From Rahnella rivi (GTDB lineage Bacteria; Pseudomonadota; Gammaproteobacteria; Enterobacterales; Enterobacteriaceae): DNA of 64,000 nt. The position numbers and the translations under genes are program-made. Positions 42,921-53,777 of the stretch are shown here, in pieces (within the stretch, counting starts at the first letter, position 1; each line of letters opens with the position of its first letter). Under the pieces are notes generated by a model. The model had not been told where the DNA came from and did no database searches. It saw only the letters and a program-made list of their open reading frames with translations. The DNA lies in assembly GCF_019049655.1 (NCBI RefSeq), contig NZ_JAFMOX010000061.1:124001-188000 (forward strand), written 5' to 3'.

Positions 42921-45900
42921 TCAATTCAGCGATTTAATCGCCCCCTTCCTGTGAAGTAACAAATACACCGCCGGGATCACCAGCATCGAAAGCAGTGGCG
43001 CGCTGACCATACCGCCGATCATCGGGGCGGCGATGCGTTGCATCACTTCCGAGCCGGTGCCGCCGCCCCACATGATCGGCAGTAAACCCGCCATAATGGT
43101 GGCGACGGTCATGGCCTTTGGCCGAACGCGCAGCACCGCGCCGTGGTGAATCGCGTCGCACAGCTGGGCTTCAGTCATCTCCTCGCCGGTTTTCTGCTGG
43201 CGCTGCACCGCCTGATTCAGATACAGCACCATGATCACCCCGAACTCCGCCGCCACGCCGGCCAGCGCGATAAAACCGACGGCAGCGGCGACCGACAGAT
43301 TGTAGCTGAGCAGGTACAACAGCCAGATGCCGCCGGTCAGGGCGAAGGGCAGCGTCGCCATGATCAAAAGCGCATCCCGCACGCTGCTAAACGTGACGTA
43401 CAACAACACGAAGATGATCAGCAGCGTCACCGGCAGCACGATTTTCAGTTTTGCCGTGGCGCGCTCCAGATATTCAAATTGCCCCGACCAGCTCACCGTG
43501 ACGCCTTCCGGTAATGTCACCTGCTGATTCACCGCCTGCTGCATCTCTTCGACGGCAGATTTCAAATCGCGGCCACGCAAATCCACATAAATCCAGTCCG
43601 ACAGACGCGCATTCTCGCTTTTCAGCATCGGCGGGCCGTCAGTGACCGTGACTGATGCCAGCGCCGACAGCGGCACCTGCGCACCGGAGGCGGTCAGTAC
43701 CGGCAAATCGCGCAGCGCCTGCACGTTATCGCGTAACTCGCGCGGATAGCGCAGGCTGACGGGATACCGCTCGCGGCCTTCCAGGGTTTCACCGATGTTT
43801 TCACCGCCCACCAGTGTTGAAACCAGCGACTGCAATTCCGTCACCGTGACACCGTAACGTGCTGCCTCCCGGCGGTTGATGGCAATATCGACATAGCGGC
43901 CACCTTCCAGACGCTCAGCCAGCGCGGAGGTGACGCCCGGCACGGTTTTGACAATGTGCTCAATCTGCTGCGCAACCGCTTCGATCTGCGCAATATTATT
44001 GCCGTTCACTTTGATGCCCACCGGGCTTTTGATGCCGGTAGCCAGCATATCCAGCCGGTTACGGATCGGCGGCACCCAGACGTTGGCGATGCCGGGCAGT
44101 TTCACCGCGTTATCCAGCTCGGTGATGATTTTGTCCGGCGTCATGCCAGGCCGCCACTGGTCACGGGGTTTAAAGCGGATGGTGGTTTCAATCATGGTCA
44201 GCGGTGCAGGGTCGGTGGCGCTGTCTGCCCGTCCGGCTTTGCCAAATACGCTGGCGACTTCCGGCACGGTTTTGATCAGGCGATCGGTTTGCTGCAACAG
44301 CCGCGCCGCTTCGCGGGCGGAAATCCCCGGAAGCGTGGAGGGCATGTACAGCAAATCCCCTTCATCCAGCGCGGGCATAAATTCGCTGCCCAGCTTTGCC
44401 AGCGGATACAGCGACACCAGCAGAAACAGCCCGCTGAACAACAGCGTGGTTTTCGGGCGTTTCAGCACAGCGGAAAGCACCGGCTGATAGGCGGCGATCA
44501 GCCAGCGGTTGACCGGGCTGGCGTTTTCATCCGGGATTTTCCCGCGAATAAAATACCCCATCAGCACCGGCACCAGCGTGATGCCAAGCCCCGCGGAAAC
44601 CGCCATCGCATAGGTTTTGGTGAATGCCAGCGGGGAGAACATACGGCCTTCCTGCGCCTCCAGTGAAAACACCGGAATAAACGACAGGGTGATGATCAGC
44701 AAACTGCAAAACAGCGCCGGGCCGACTTCGGTTGCCGCGCGTTCGGACACCTTCCAGTAATCTGCGGAGGTCGGCTGCTGCCCCGGATGATCGTGCCGCC
44801 ATTGTTCCAGCACTTTGTGCATATTCTCGATCATCACAATCGCCGCATCGACCATCGCCCCGATGGCAATGGCGATCCCGCCGAGCGACATAATATTGGC
44901 GCTGACCCCCTGATAGTGCATGACGATAAACGCGCCGAGAATGCCGAGCGGCAGGGTGATGATCGCCACCATCGCCGAGCGGAAGTGAAACAGAAATAGC
45001 GCGCAGACTACCGCCACTACTGCAAATTCTTCGAGCAGTTTATGTGACAACGTCACGATAGCCCGCTCAATCAGCGGCTGGCGGTCATACACCGGCACGA
45101 TCTCCACGCCTGCCGGAAGGGTGCGGGCCAGCGCATTCAGACGCACTTTCACCGCTTTCAGCGTTTCCAGCGCATTCTTGCCCGAGCGCATCACAATCAC
45201 GCCGCCGGCCACTTCGCCTTCACCGTTCAGCTCCGCCACGCCGCGCCGCAGTTCGGGGCCGGTGCGCACGGTGGCGACGTCAGAAATCAACACCGGAATG
45301 CCGTTGCTGGCCGTCACCACCACGTTGTTGAAATCCTCCAGGCTTTTCAGATAGCCGGAGGTGCGCACCATGTATTCGGCTTCGCCCATTTCCAGCAGTG
45401 AGCCGCTGCTTTCCTGATTGGCACTTTGTAATGCTGTCACCAGTTGCTGATGCGTCACGCCACGGGCGCGCATCCGCTGCGGATCGGCCACCACCTGATA
45501 CTGGCGCACCATGCCGCCAATACTGGCGACCTCGGCGACATCCGGCACGGTTTTCAGATCATAACGCAGCGTCCAGTCCTGCAGGGCGCGCAGCTGTTCG
45601 AGGCTGTGTTTGCCGGTTTTATCCACCAGCGCGTATTCGTAAATCCAGCCGACGCCGGTGGCATCCGGCCCCAGCGAAGCTTTTGCCCCCGGCGGCAGCG
45701 TGGACTGCACCTGACTGAGGTATTCCAGCACCCGTGAACGCGCCCAGTAGGGATCGGTGCCGTCGTCAAACAGCACGTACACGTAAGCATCGCCGAACAT
45801 CGAAAAGCCGCGCACGGTTTTCGCGCCCGGCACGGAGAGCAGCGTCGTGGTAAGCGGATAGGTCACCTGATCTTCAATAATTTGCGGCGCTTTGCCGGGG

Positions 45901-46058
45901 TAACTGACGCGCACAATCACCTGCACGTCCGAGAGATCCGGCAGGGCGTCGAGCGGTGCTTTCTGCAATGACCAGATACCCCAGGCGGCCATGATCAGCG
46001 CGGCCAGCAACACCAGCAGCCGGTTTTTTAGCGACCAGCGGATCACGGTGGCAATCAT
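42921..46058 (-). CDS. cusA: CusA-type copper/silver RND efflux pump
   Basis: This 1045-residue inner-membrane RND pump has twelve transmembrane helices. The essential charged residues of helix 4 are in a [13 protein letters not shown] block near 400. Methionines matching the CusA metal relay are present in LLYMPST, PLTMIET and RLDMLAT near 570-670, which favours Cu(I)/Ag(I) over Zn/Co/Cd pumps. It is last in a leftward operon (Met-rich protein, CusF, CusC, CusB, CusA) and its start overlaps cusB by 4 bp. It removes periplasmic and cytosolic monovalent metal through CusC. No cusRS pair is in the window. Confidence 0.93.
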   Translation of the reverse strand: MIATVIRWSLKNRLLVLLAALIMAAWGIWSLQKAPLDALPDLSDVQVIVRVSYPGKAPQIIEDQVTYPLTTTLLSVPGAKTVRGFSMFGDAYVYVLFDDGTDPYWARSRVLEYLSQVQSTLPPGAKASLGPDATGVGWIYEYALVDKTGKHSLEQLRALQDWTLRYDLKTVPDVAEVASIGGMVRQYQVVADPQRMRARGVTHQQLVTALQSANQESSGSLLEMGEAEYMVRTSGYLKSLEDFNNVVVTASNGIPVLISDVATVRTGPELRRGVAELNGEGEVAGGVIVMRSGKNALETLKAVKVRLNALARTLPAGVEIVPVYDRQPLIERAIVTLSHKLLEEFAVVAVVCALFLFHFRSAMVAIITLPLGILGAFIVMHYQGVSANIMSLGGIAIAIGAMVDAAIVMIENMHKVLEQWRHDHPGQQPTSADYWKVSERAATEVGPALFCSLLIITLSFIPVFSLEAQEGRMFSPLAFTKTYAMAVSAGLGITLVPVLMGYFIRGKIPDENASPVNRWLIAAYQPVLSAVLKRPKTTLLFSGLFLLVSLYPLAKLGSEFMPALDEGDLLYMPSTLPGISAREAARLLQQTDRLIKTVPEVASVFGKAGRADSATDPAPLTMIETTIRFKPRDQWRPGMTPDKIITELDNAVKLPGIANVWVPPIRNRLDMLATGIKSPVGIKVNGNNIAQIEAVAQQIEHIVKTVPGVTSALAERLEGGRYVDIAINRREAARYGVTVTELQSLVSTLVGGENIGETLEGRERYPVSLRYPRELRDNVQALRDLPVLTASGAQVPLSALASVTVTDGPPMLKSENARLSDWIYVDLRGRDLKSAVEEMQQAVNQQVTLPEGVTVSWSGQFEYLERATAKLKIVLPVTLLIIFVLLYVTFSSVRDALLIMATLPFALTGGIWLLYLLSYNLSVAAAVGFIALAGVAAEFGVIMVLYLNQAVQRQQKTGEEMTEAQLCDAIHHGAVLRVRPKAMTVATIMAGLLPIMWGGGTGSEVMQRIAAPMIGGMVSAPLLSMLVIPAVYLLLHRKGAIKSLN

Positions 46059-47296
46059 AAATCACCTCCGTGCTGATGCGCTTTTGCCGGCGCGGCTGCC
46101 GCGGGCAGTGCGCTGCGCAGGCTGGCTTCGGAATCAATGAGGAATTGCCCGGAGGTCACCACAGACTGACCTTCTTCCAGGCCGGAAAGCACCTGCGTCC
46201 AGCCATCACGCGTCGCGCCGGTCGTCACTGCCTGCGCCGTGAAATGCCCATTGCCGTCGTCGAGCAAAACCGTATTGCGGCTGCCGGTCTGGATCAGCGC
46301 TTCCTGCGGGATCGCCAGAACCGGAGCCTGTGACACGGCGTCCAGCGCCATCGTCAGGTACATACCAGGGCGCAGTTTATGTTGCGAATTGTCCATCACC
46401 ACGCGGGCTTTCAGCGTGCGGCTGACGGCGTCTACGTCCGGCAGGAGTTCGCTGATGGTGCCGTGGAACAGCTCGCCGGGCTGGCTGTCGGCGCTGGCGG
46501 TGACCTTGCTCCCTGTCTGGATCTGACTGGCGGCGGAGGGAGGATAATCGATCACAATCCATACCTGTTGCAGGCTGGTCAGTTCGAACAGCGGCTGCGT
46601 GGCGCTGACCTGCGCGCCTTCGCGTACCGCAAGCTGGCTGAGATAGCCGTCCACCGGCGCAATCACGTCGATACGGGTTTGCGGCTGACCGGTTTTCTCG
46701 ACGCGGCGCAGTACGTCCTCGGGCATGAAGTGTAAGGCCAGACGCTGACGGGCGGCGGCGCTCAGGCTGCGGTCACCCAACTGGCGTACGGCCAGATATT
46801 CCTGCTGCGCGGCGGTCCAGTCAGGGATCCACAACGTCGCCAGTTTCTGGCCTTTTTTCACCTGCTGCTGGCTGGCGGCAACGTAGAGTTTTTCCACCAG
46901 ACCGGCGGCGCGGGCAGAGACGGTACGCAGGCTGCGCTCATCGGCGGCGACCGTGCCGTAAAGGTTAAGTGGGGCCGAGAGGACCCGTCGCTGCACTGTC
47001 TCGCTGCGCATCCCCAGATTTTGCTGCTGGCGGGCGCTGACCGTCACGCCACCTTCGTCTTCCACGTCACCGGCGTAACGCGGCAACAGATCCATATCCA
47101 TAAAGGGGGATTTTCCGGGTTTGTCAAAACGCTGATCCGGCGTCATCGGATCGTACCAGTACAGCACCTTGCGTGCGGCGGGCGCGTCAGAAACCTGCGT
47201 TTGTGCGGGGACGCTGTGGCGTCCGGCAAGGTAACCGGCGGCCAGAGCGGCCAGAATGGCGACGGCCAGCAGGCTGTAAGTTTTCGCGGATGTCAT
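46055..47296 (-). CDS. cusB: CusB-type periplasmic adaptor
   Basis: This 413-residue membrane-fusion protein has an N-terminal hydrophobic anchor (about 8-25). The CusB metal-site motif [10 protein letters not shown]...SPFMDMDL near 48-72 carries the three Met that accept metal from CusF. A barrel-sandwich and hairpin region then follows at about 100-270. It overlaps cusA by 4 bp and cusC by 4 bp, indicating translational coupling. It bridges CusA and CusC. Confidence 0.92.
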   Translation of the reverse strand: MTSAKTYSLLAVAILAALAAGYLAGRHSVPAQTQVSDAPAARKVLYWYDPMTPDQRFDKPGKSPFMDMDLLPRYAGDVEDEGGVTVSARQQQNLGMRSETVQRRVLSAPLNLYGTVAADERSLRTVSARAAGLVEKLYVAASQQQVKKGQKLATLWIPDWTAAQQEYLAVRQLGDRSLSAAARQRLALHFMPEDVLRRVEKTGQPQTRIDVIAPVDGYLSQLAVREGAQVSATQPLFELTSLQQVWIVIDYPPSAASQIQTGSKVTASADSQPGELFHGTISELLPDVDAVSRTLKARVVMDNSQHKLRPGMYLTMALDAVSQAPVLAIPQEALIQTGSRNTVLLDDGNGHFTAQAVTTGATRDGWTQVLSGLEEGQSVVTSGQFLIDSEASLRSALPAAAAPAKAHQHGGDL

Positions 47297-48555
47297 TGAA
47301 GATCCTCCTGTGGCGCGAGATAGCGCAGGGCGACCCAGAAACGGGCGGCTTCCAGTTCGGCGTTACGCCCGGCCAGCTGGCTGTCGAGCAGGCTGAGGCG
47401 CGCGCCGAGTACATCATTCAGGCTGCTTTTCCCGGCGCGATACTGCGCCTGGATCACGCCAATACGCTGCTGTTGCAGCGGAATGACATCCTTCACCTGC
47501 CGTTGCCACAGCGTGACGGCGGCCTGATATTGCGTCACCAGCGTGTTCAGCTGCGCCTGATGATCCCGCGTCAGCTGTGCCAGCCGGTCGTTGCTTTCCA
47601 TGGCCATCGACTGGTCGGCGGCATGATCTTTGTCCTGTCGCGAGGCGGTAAACAGCGGTAAATCGACGGTGAACATGATGCCTGCCATGTCGTCATAATC
47701 GTCGGCACGGTGGGCGTAATACACTTCGACACCCACGTCGGGCAGCGCGGCAATCGCCGATTCGGAGGATTTCGACTGCGCGACTTCCGCCTCGCGCCGC
47801 GCCTGCAGAATTTCCGGGTGCAGGCTGACGCTGTCTGCCTGCTGCGCGCTGGCGGGCAACGCACTCACCGCTGGCACCTCACCGTGGATGTCAGGGTGAT
47901 CGATGCCGGTCAGCTGACTCAGACGGGTGCGCGCCAGCTCAACGTCACGTCTCGCCTGGGTGAGTGTGTCCTGCATGGCAATCAGGGTCAGACGGGCGTC
48001 GAGCACCGAGGCAGGCTGGGCACTGCCGCTGCTGACGCCGCCGCGCTGTACATCAATCTGCCGCTCACTTTCTGCCACCAGCGAACCGGCCTGGCCGACG
48101 TTCTGCTCGCCTATCGCCAGCGCCATCCAGGCCAGCGAGGTGTCACGTTGCAGCCGTGCGCGGATACTTTGTGTGCCCGCCGCCACCTGCCGCGACTCGG
48201 CGCGCAGGGTGTCGGCCTTACGCTCGCGTTTCGTGCTGCTGACGTAATCCTGCATGATGCCGATGCGCTGCATGGTCATGCCTTCACGGGTAAAGCGGCG
48301 AGTGTTATTGCCTCCGACCGGCAGGTTCTCAATGCCGAATTTCAGCTTCGGATCCGGCAACTGCATGGCGGCGTCTGCGCGGTTATCCAGCGCGTTGATC
48401 TGGTGGCGGCTGGCGGAAAGCTCAGCGGAATATTCCTGCGCGGCAACCAGCGCCTGCGGCAGGGAAACGGGTGTGGCAAAGGCGCAGACCGGCATAAAAG
48501 CCAGCAGCCAGTGCCACGTCACCCGAAGGCGACGCGGTAAAGTCAGCATGTGCAA
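47293..48555 (-). CDS. CusC-type outer-membrane channel, TolC family
   Basis: This 420-residue outer-membrane factor has a signal peptide of about 27 residues ending in AFA. There is no lipoprotein Cys, unlike E. coli CusC. Two TolC-like domains of alternating helices and strands follow. The conserved PDPKLKFGIENLP and DVGVEVYYAHR blocks are typical of the CzcC/CusC-like channels paired with metal RND pumps. It overlaps cusB by 4 bp and follows cusF by 8 bp. Confidence 0.85.
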   Translation of the reverse strand: MHMLTLPRRLRVTWHWLLAFMPVCAFATPVSLPQALVAAQEYSAELSASRHQINALDNRADAAMQLPDPKLKFGIENLPVGGNNTRRFTREGMTMQRIGIMQDYVSSTKRERKADTLRAESRQVAAGTQSIRARLQRDTSLAWMALAIGEQNVGQAGSLVAESERQIDVQRGGVSSGSAQPASVLDARLTLIAMQDTLTQARRDVELARTRLSQLTGIDHPDIHGEVPAVSALPASAQQADSVSLHPEILQARREAEVAQSKSSESAIAALPDVGVEVYYAHRADDYDDMAGIMFTVDLPLFTASRQDKDHAADQSMAMESNDRLAQLTRDHQAQLNTLVTQYQAAVTLWQRQVKDVIPLQQQRIGVIQAQYRAGKSSLNDVLGARLSLLDSQLAGRNAELEAARFWVALRYLAPQEDLQ

Positions 48556-48563
48556 TTCCCCTG

Positions 48564-48899
48564 TCAGCGTGTCAGCGGCGTGAGTGTCTGCAACTGATAC
48601 GCAGACTCAGTTTTGACGAAGCTGAAGGCAACCGGTGTTCCGGCGGGCAGGGCGTTGGCGGTGATTTGCGGCGGCAGACGGAAGTTCATGGTCATGGCGG
48701 GCCATTTCAGTGCAGGAATGGCGTGATGGGAAATCCCCACGCGGTCGGCCTGCCACTGAGTGATGATGCCTTCGGATTGATAAACCGTGGCGTCTTGTTG
48801 CATCGCCTTATGATCGTGACCGGCGGGCATGACATTCGCGAAGGAATAAACGGAAATAAAGAAAAGACTAACAGAGAATAAATTAAATAAAGCGCGCAT
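48564..48899 (-). CDS. cusF: CusF-type periplasmic copper/silver chaperone
   Basis: This 111-residue exported protein has a signal peptide to about residue 22 and a small OB-fold. CusF's metal ligands are all there: His in ISHH, the stacking Trp in LKWPAMTM, and Met of AMTM. It hands Cu(I)/Ag(I) to CusB. I start at the ATG at 48899, 8 bp after GGAG. The frame is open to 48938, which would spoil the signal peptide. It lies second in the cus operon. Confidence 0.9.
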   Translation of the reverse strand: MRALFNLFSVSLFFISVYSFANVMPAGHDHKAMQQDATVYQSEGIITQWQADRVGISHHAIPALKWPAMTMNFRLPPQITANALPAGTPVAFSFVKTESAYQLQTLTPLTR

Positions 48900-49000
48900 G
48901 GGAAATACTCCAATACTGTCATAAAGGAAAGTTGCCATTAATCTGGCAGGGTAATTTCATTTAATTTCGGATGCGGAAAAACATCCGTGACAGCAGGGCG

Positions 49001-49420
49001 CTATTCTCTGTATCGGCAAAACCGGACTTCGGCGGGAGGAGCGATAACCGGCGGGGCAGTCCAGTCCGCCGTGGTGACGGCGGCGCTGGCATCGACGGTG
49101 ATCAGGGCTAACGTCTGGGCGACCGGCACGGCCAGCAGCGGCACGGTGCCGTTATCAGACGAGGTTCTTTCCGGGACGCAATGCTTCTCGCACAACACCG
49201 ACTGACTCTGCATATGCGCTTGTGTATCAGGCATTTGCATGAACTGGTTGTGTTGCATTTGGGTGTTTTCCACCGGCGGACGCAGGTCACACGGGTGGCT
49301 GGCGAGCGCCAGCTGAGCGTTCAGTACCAGCCAGCATAACGCGAACAGCAACGCACTGACCCGCTTGCCTGGCAAGCGTAGTGAATGCATAAACTGTGAA
49401 ATCGCGAAGCGAACTGACAT
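49001..49420 (-). CDS. Met/His/Cys-rich exported protein of the cus operon
   Basis: This protein of 139 residues (or 129 if started at the Met at 49390) has a hydrophobic signal-like segment near 21-40 ending in ALA. A metal-ligand-rich segment at about 41-85 holds seven Met, five His and three Cys. The C-terminus has a second hydrophobic patch and a lone Cys. It is first in the leftward order and 101 bp upstream of cusF. I do not recognise a family for certain; small unassigned proteins like this accompany copper operons. A metal-trapping or sensing role is inferred. Confidence 0.6.
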   Translation of the reverse strand: MSVRFAISQFMHSLRLPGKRVSALLFALCWLVLNAQLALASHPCDLRPPVENTQMQHNQFMQMPDTQAHMQSQSVLCEKHCVPERTSSDNGTVPLLAVPVAQTLALITVDASAAVTTADWTAPPVIAPPAEVRFCRYRE

Positions 49421-49593
49421 AGAAATACTATTTCCGGCGGGAAAGATGCGAATGAGTATATAAGTATTCTTCGCAGGCAGGGAAGCGAAAATAGATTAAA
49501 GCGGAAGTTAATGCGTGAGAAAGGGATAATAAGGCGAATAACACCGGAAAGTGTTATTCGCATGTAACTGTTATGCATTAATCAGGTAATAGA

Positions 49594-50601
49594 TTATAAC
49601 CAGCCGGACTTTTTCAACTTCCAGTATAACCATACGCAACCGACAAACGTCACGCCGAGCGTCACCGGATAACCCCACCAGTCGTCCAGTTCCGGCATGT
49701 TTTTGAAGTTCATGCCGTACAGACTGAACACCACCGTCGGGATCGCCAGAATCGCCCCCCAGCCCGCCAGACGTTGCACCACCTCATTCTGATGCACTGA
49801 CACCAGCGCCAGATTCACATGCATGGCGTTGGAGAGCATTTCGCGCATGTCATCGGTGGTTTTGATCACCTGATTGGCGTGATCCTGCACGTCGCGGATA
49901 TACGCGCGCAGGCCCTTCGGCACCAGCTCTTCGTAATGGTGGCTGAGCTGATTACAGATATCTTCCATCGGCACGGCGGCGTTGCGCAGCGACAGCAAAT
50001 CGCGGCGCAGTTTATACACCTGCTGCACCGCCTGCTGATTGAAAGTGTTCTGGAACATCAGCTTTTCGATGGCATCGAACTGTTCGGTGTACTGATGCAG
50101 GATTTCCAGATAGTTATCGACCACGGAATCGAGCACGCAGTACAGCGCATACGCCGGGCCTTTACTGAGCATGTCCGGGCGTTCTTCCGCGTGTTTACGG
50201 ATTTCTTTATAACTCGATGACGCGCCATGACGGACGGTGATCAGGAAGTTCTTGCCCAGAAACAGGTGCGTTTCGCCGTACTCAATGCTCTCTTTCACCT
50301 TCTGCGCGGTGTGCACAACAATAAACAGCGACTCGCCGTACTGTTCTATTTTTGGCCGCTGATGGGCGGTCAGCGCATCTTCAATGGCCAGATCATGCAG
50401 GCCAAATTCTTCCTGAATGCTGCGCATGTAGCTGTCTTCCGGCTGCCACAGCCCGAGCCAGACAAATGTATCCGGCTCTTTGAGCACTTCGCTGATGTCT
50501 TCGACCGTGACATCCTGCAAACGCTGTCCGTCGCGGTAAGCCACGCTGTTGATCACTGAATCGCAGCTGGGTTTTTTATCTTCTGTTGCAATGTCGTTCA
50601 T
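49594..50601 (-). CDS. CorA-family divalent cation transporter
   Basis: This 335-residue protein has a large cytosolic funnel (about 1-270) and two C-terminal helices. The GMN filter is in the YGMNF motif between them, and the family tail has KKSGWL. CorA proteins form pentamers that carry Mg2+ (also Co2+ or Ni2+). The enterobacterial housekeeping CorA is elsewhere, so this is probably an extra paralogue. It is just 7 bp before the NodT-type gene's stop and shares its direction, so it may end that operon. Confidence 0.88.
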   Translation of the reverse strand: MNDIATEDKKPSCDSVINSVAYRDGQRLQDVTVEDISEVLKEPDTFVWLGLWQPEDSYMRSIQEEFGLHDLAIEDALTAHQRPKIEQYGESLFIVVHTAQKVKESIEYGETHLFLGKNFLITVRHGASSSYKEIRKHAEERPDMLSKGPAYALYCVLDSVVDNYLEILHQYTEQFDAIEKLMFQNTFNQQAVQQVYKLRRDLLSLRNAAVPMEDICNQLSHHYEELVPKGLRAYIRDVQDHANQVIKTTDDMREMLSNAMHVNLALVSVHQNEVVQRLAGWGAILAIPTVVFSLYGMNFKNMPELDDWWGYPVTLGVTFVGCVWLYWKLKKSGWL

Positions 50602-50608
50602 GCTGCGG

Positions 50609-52225
50609 TTATTCCCCGGCGGTCGTTTTTACTTTTACGTCCGGCGTAGCTGCCGGGCCAAATACCGTGTAGGTCGGTAACTCCACATTCTGATACGGTT
50701 CCCAGCCGCCGCCCAGCGCTTTATACAATGAAACCAGATCGGTGCTGGTTTTCACTCTGGCTTCGGCGGATTGCTGGTGCGCCTGTGCCAGCTGGCGCTG
50801 GGCATCCAGTACGTTGATAAAGGTGGACAGCCCCTGACGATAGCTGTCGCTCGCCAGATCAAACGCGGTCTGCAAGGCTTCGGTCGTCTGATCCAGCCCG
50901 CTGACCTGATCCTGATCGGTGCGGTAGTTCACCAGCGCGTTATCCACATCCTGAAGCGCTGTCAGCACCGTCTGGCGATAATTGAGCGCCGCATTGGCCT
51001 GTTGCGCGCGGGAAAGGTGCACGCTCGACACCAGCCGCCCGCCCTGGAAAATGGGCACGGTGACCGACGGGCCGATGGAGTAAAAGTGGCTGCTCCAGTT
51101 GTCGAGATAGCTGGCATCGGTGTTGCGCATCCCGAACTGGCCGGTGAGCGAGATGCTCGGGAACAGTTGCGCGACGGACACGCCGATATTGGCGGTGGCG
51201 GCATGGAGATCGGCTTCGGCTTTGCGCACGTCAGGACGTCGACGGGCAAGCTGCGACGGCACGCCCACCGGTACGGCGGCGGGCAGGGCAGGCATCGGTT
51301 TGACGGCGGCCAGTTCGTTATCCAGCGAGCCCGGCGTCTGACCGAGTAACACCGCCAGGCCGTTCATCGCCTGACGTTCCTGTGCCTGATACTGCGGCAA
51401 CTGGGCGCGCAGGGAACCTAACTGCGCACGGGCATTTTCCACATCCAGCTGCGGTGACAGCCCGTTTTGCTGCCGGTTCTGCGTCAGGCTCAGCGTCTGC
51501 AGAGCGACGTCGATTTGCGTCTGAATCGATGCCGTGATGCTTTGGGCACCGCGCAGTTGCAGATAAGCACGCGCGACTTCGGCTTCCAGCGACACTAACG
51601 CATCGTTGCGCTGTTCGACGGAAGACTGGGTCTGGGCGTTGGCGGCTTCCACCTGACGGCGCGTGCCGCCAAACAAATCCAGCTCCCAGCTGGCATCGAA
51701 GCTGCCCTGATACAAATCCACCGGCCGCGTGGCGGTGTCGATGGCCCCGGAGGCCTGCGGGCTGAGATCGTTTAACTGATCAGACGCACCGCTCGATTCC
51801 AGGATCCCTTTCAGGCCGAGCTGCTGACGGGTCACTTTCGCGTTGCCCTGTACGGACGGCAGCCAGGCGCCCTGGGCCTGTTTCACCTGTTCGCGTGCAC
51901 CGGCAATGCGCAGCACTGCCTGCTGCAACGAGATATTACCGGCGATGGCACGGGTAACCAGGCTGTCGAGCTGGGGATCGTTAAAGGCTTTCCACCATAA
52001 CGGGTTCGGCTCCGAAGGCAGGGCAATCGATGCCCCGTCTTTGTCTTTCGGCTGGGTCATATCGTTGAATGCCCCCGGCGTGGCCGTCTGAGGTTTCTGA
52101 TAGTCAGGGCCGACGGAGCAGGCGGCTAATACCAGCGTTAAGGTCGAGAGTGTCAGAAAACGGACACCGGAATGCTGATGACCCGGCGTAGAGCTTATCT
52201 TTTTCAACTTAATGTGCTCCGGCAT
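50609..52225 (-). CDS. NodT-type outer-membrane channel of an EmrAB-like pump
   Basis: This 538-residue outer-membrane factor has a lipoprotein signal (lipobox VLAAC near residues 31-35) and two TolC-like repeats. It overlaps the EmrB-like gene by 17 bp. The conserved DLFGGTRR, ARAYLQLRG and FPSISLTGQFG blocks are typical. It gives the tripartite pump its exit duct, which E. coli EmrAB lacks as a dedicated gene. Confidence 0.9.
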   Translation of the reverse strand: MPEHIKLKKISSTPGHQHSGVRFLTLSTLTLVLAACSVGPDYQKPQTATPGAFNDMTQPKDKDGASIALPSEPNPLWWKAFNDPQLDSLVTRAIAGNISLQQAVLRIAGAREQVKQAQGAWLPSVQGNAKVTRQQLGLKGILESSGASDQLNDLSPQASGAIDTATRPVDLYQGSFDASWELDLFGGTRRQVEAANAQTQSSVEQRNDALVSLEAEVARAYLQLRGAQSITASIQTQIDVALQTLSLTQNRQQNGLSPQLDVENARAQLGSLRAQLPQYQAQERQAMNGLAVLLGQTPGSLDNELAAVKPMPALPAAVPVGVPSQLARRRPDVRKAEADLHAATANIGVSVAQLFPSISLTGQFGMRNTDASYLDNWSSHFYSIGPSVTVPIFQGGRLVSSVHLSRAQQANAALNYRQTVLTALQDVDNALVNYRTDQDQVSGLDQTTEALQTAFDLASDSYRQGLSTFINVLDAQRQLAQAHQQSAEARVKTSTDLVSLYKALGGGWEPYQNVELPTYTVFGPAATPDVKVKTTAGE

Positions 52226-53777
52226 TACCTTCGCTCTTCACAGGCGAAAGCAGGAAACAAAATGGAATCAAAATAACGGCGACGATGGCGCAATAGCCGA
52301 ACACATCGATGTAAGCCAGAATGCGCGATTGCGACACCATCTCCTGATACATCCGCGCGGTGGCAAGCTGCATCGGGTCGCCCAGAACGTGGGCGAAATC
52401 ACGGATGGCGGCGGCGCTTTTGGTCACGGCCTGATTAAACTGTTCGTTGAGCGGCGACATGTTGTGCACCATATGCGCGCTGTGCGCCTGCGTTCGCTCG
52501 GTCACCCCGGCGGTCGCAAGAGAGATCCCGATCGACCCGGCCACGTTACGGAACATGGTAAACAGCGCGGCGGCATCGGCGTTCATGCGTTGCGGAATGG
52601 TAATAAACGCGATAGTGGTGAGCGGCACAAACAGGAAACCGAGGCCGATCGACTGCGCACTGCGGAACATCACCAGCGTTTCGAAATCAACGTTTGGCGT
52701 CAGCCTTGCCGAATAGAGGAAGGACGCGGCCAGCAGGAAGAAGCCGAAAGCGATAATGTAACGCGTCTGGATAATCGGCATCAGCTTGAGCACCAGCGGG
52801 ATCGACAGCACGATCAGTATCGCACCGGGCGACATCACCAGCCCGGAGAGCGTGGCGGTGTAACCCAGTTGCTGCTGCGCCAGCTGCGGGATAACCACCG
52901 AGCTGCCGTACAGAATCATCGCCATACCGGCCATCAGCAGGCCAGCCACCGCGAAGTTTCTGTCCTTCAGGCAGCGTAAATCCACCACCGGTTTTTTCGC
53001 GTACAGCAGCCAGTAAATCGCCCCGACAATGCCGGTTGCCGCCAGCACTGCGAAGGTGACGATAAAGCCGGATTTAAACCAGTCATCGTCTTCACCGCGG
53101 TCCATCATCACCTGCAAACAGCCCAGCCCCAGGGCGATAAGCCCGATACCGATGTAATCAATACTCAGCTTGCCTTTGGCTTTACGCTCCCACGGCGGAT
53201 CTTCCAGCAGCTGATAAATCGCCAGCAGGGCAATGATCCCGACAGGGATGTTGATCAAAAACACCCAGCGCCAGCTGAAATGGTCCGTGATGTAACCGCC
53301 AAGCGTCGGGCCGATGACCGGTGCCACGATGATGGCAATGGACGACAGGCCAAAGGCTTTGCCGCGATCGGCGGGTTTGAAGTAATCGAGCAGCACTGAC
53401 TGCTGAATCGGCTGTAAACCCCCGCCGAAAAAGCCCTGCAGGATGCGGAACAGAATCATCTGCCACAGTTCGGTGGCGATACCGCACAGGAAAGAACAGA
53501 CGGTGAACATGCCGATACAGATCAGGAAGTAGGTTTTACGTCCCATCACGCGGCTGAGAAAGGCGGAAATCGGCAGCACAATGCCGTTGGCGACCAGATA
53601 CGAGGTCAGCACCCAGGTGGATTCGTCGTAGCTGGAAGAGAGCGAGCCGGCGACGTGCGGCAGCGCCACGTTGACGATCGTGGTGTCCAGAATTTCCATG
53701 AACACCGCGATGGTGACAACGGCAGCAACCGCCCAGGGATTGGCCTTGGGTTTCCAGTAACTGCGGTCTTCGTTCAT
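52209..53777 (-). CDS. EmrB-like MFS efflux transporter (DHA2)
   Basis: This 522-residue, 14-helix proton-driven exporter has the DHA2 start motif LDTTIVNVALPHVAGSL near residues 31-47 and the motif C block VGPTLGGYITD near 155. It overlaps both neighbours and is the middle gene of an EmrA-EmrB-NodT operon. Drug or toxicant range cannot be told. Confidence 0.9.
   Translation of the reverse strand: MNEDRSYWKPKANPWAVAAVVTIAVFMEILDTTIVNVALPHVAGSLSSSYDESTWVLTSYLVANGIVLPISAFLSRVMGRKTYFLICIGMFTVCSFLCGIATELWQMILFRILQGFFGGGLQPIQQSVLLDYFKPADRGKAFGLSSIAIIVAPVIGPTLGGYITDHFSWRWVFLINIPVGIIALLAIYQLLEDPPWERKAKGKLSIDYIGIGLIALGLGCLQVMMDRGEDDDWFKSGFIVTFAVLAATGIVGAIYWLLYAKKPVVDLRCLKDRNFAVAGLLMAGMAMILYGSSVVIPQLAQQQLGYTATLSGLVMSPGAILIVLSIPLVLKLMPIIQTRYIIAFGFFLLAASFLYSARLTPNVDFETLVMFRSAQSIGLGFLFVPLTTIAFITIPQRMNADAAALFTMFRNVAGSIGISLATAGVTERTQAHSAHMVHNMSPLNEQFNQAVTKSAAAIRDFAHVLGDPMQLATARMYQEMVSQSRILAYIDVFGYCAIVAVILIPFCFLLSPVKSEGNAGAH

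Noticed and set aside
42574..42924. 116-residue leftward ORF in copy A and its 74-residue twin at 59169-59393
   Set aside because: They are the same translation of the Y arm in both copies. The composition is Pro, Arg and Leu-rich and follows the repeat rather than a gene, and there is no ribosome site.
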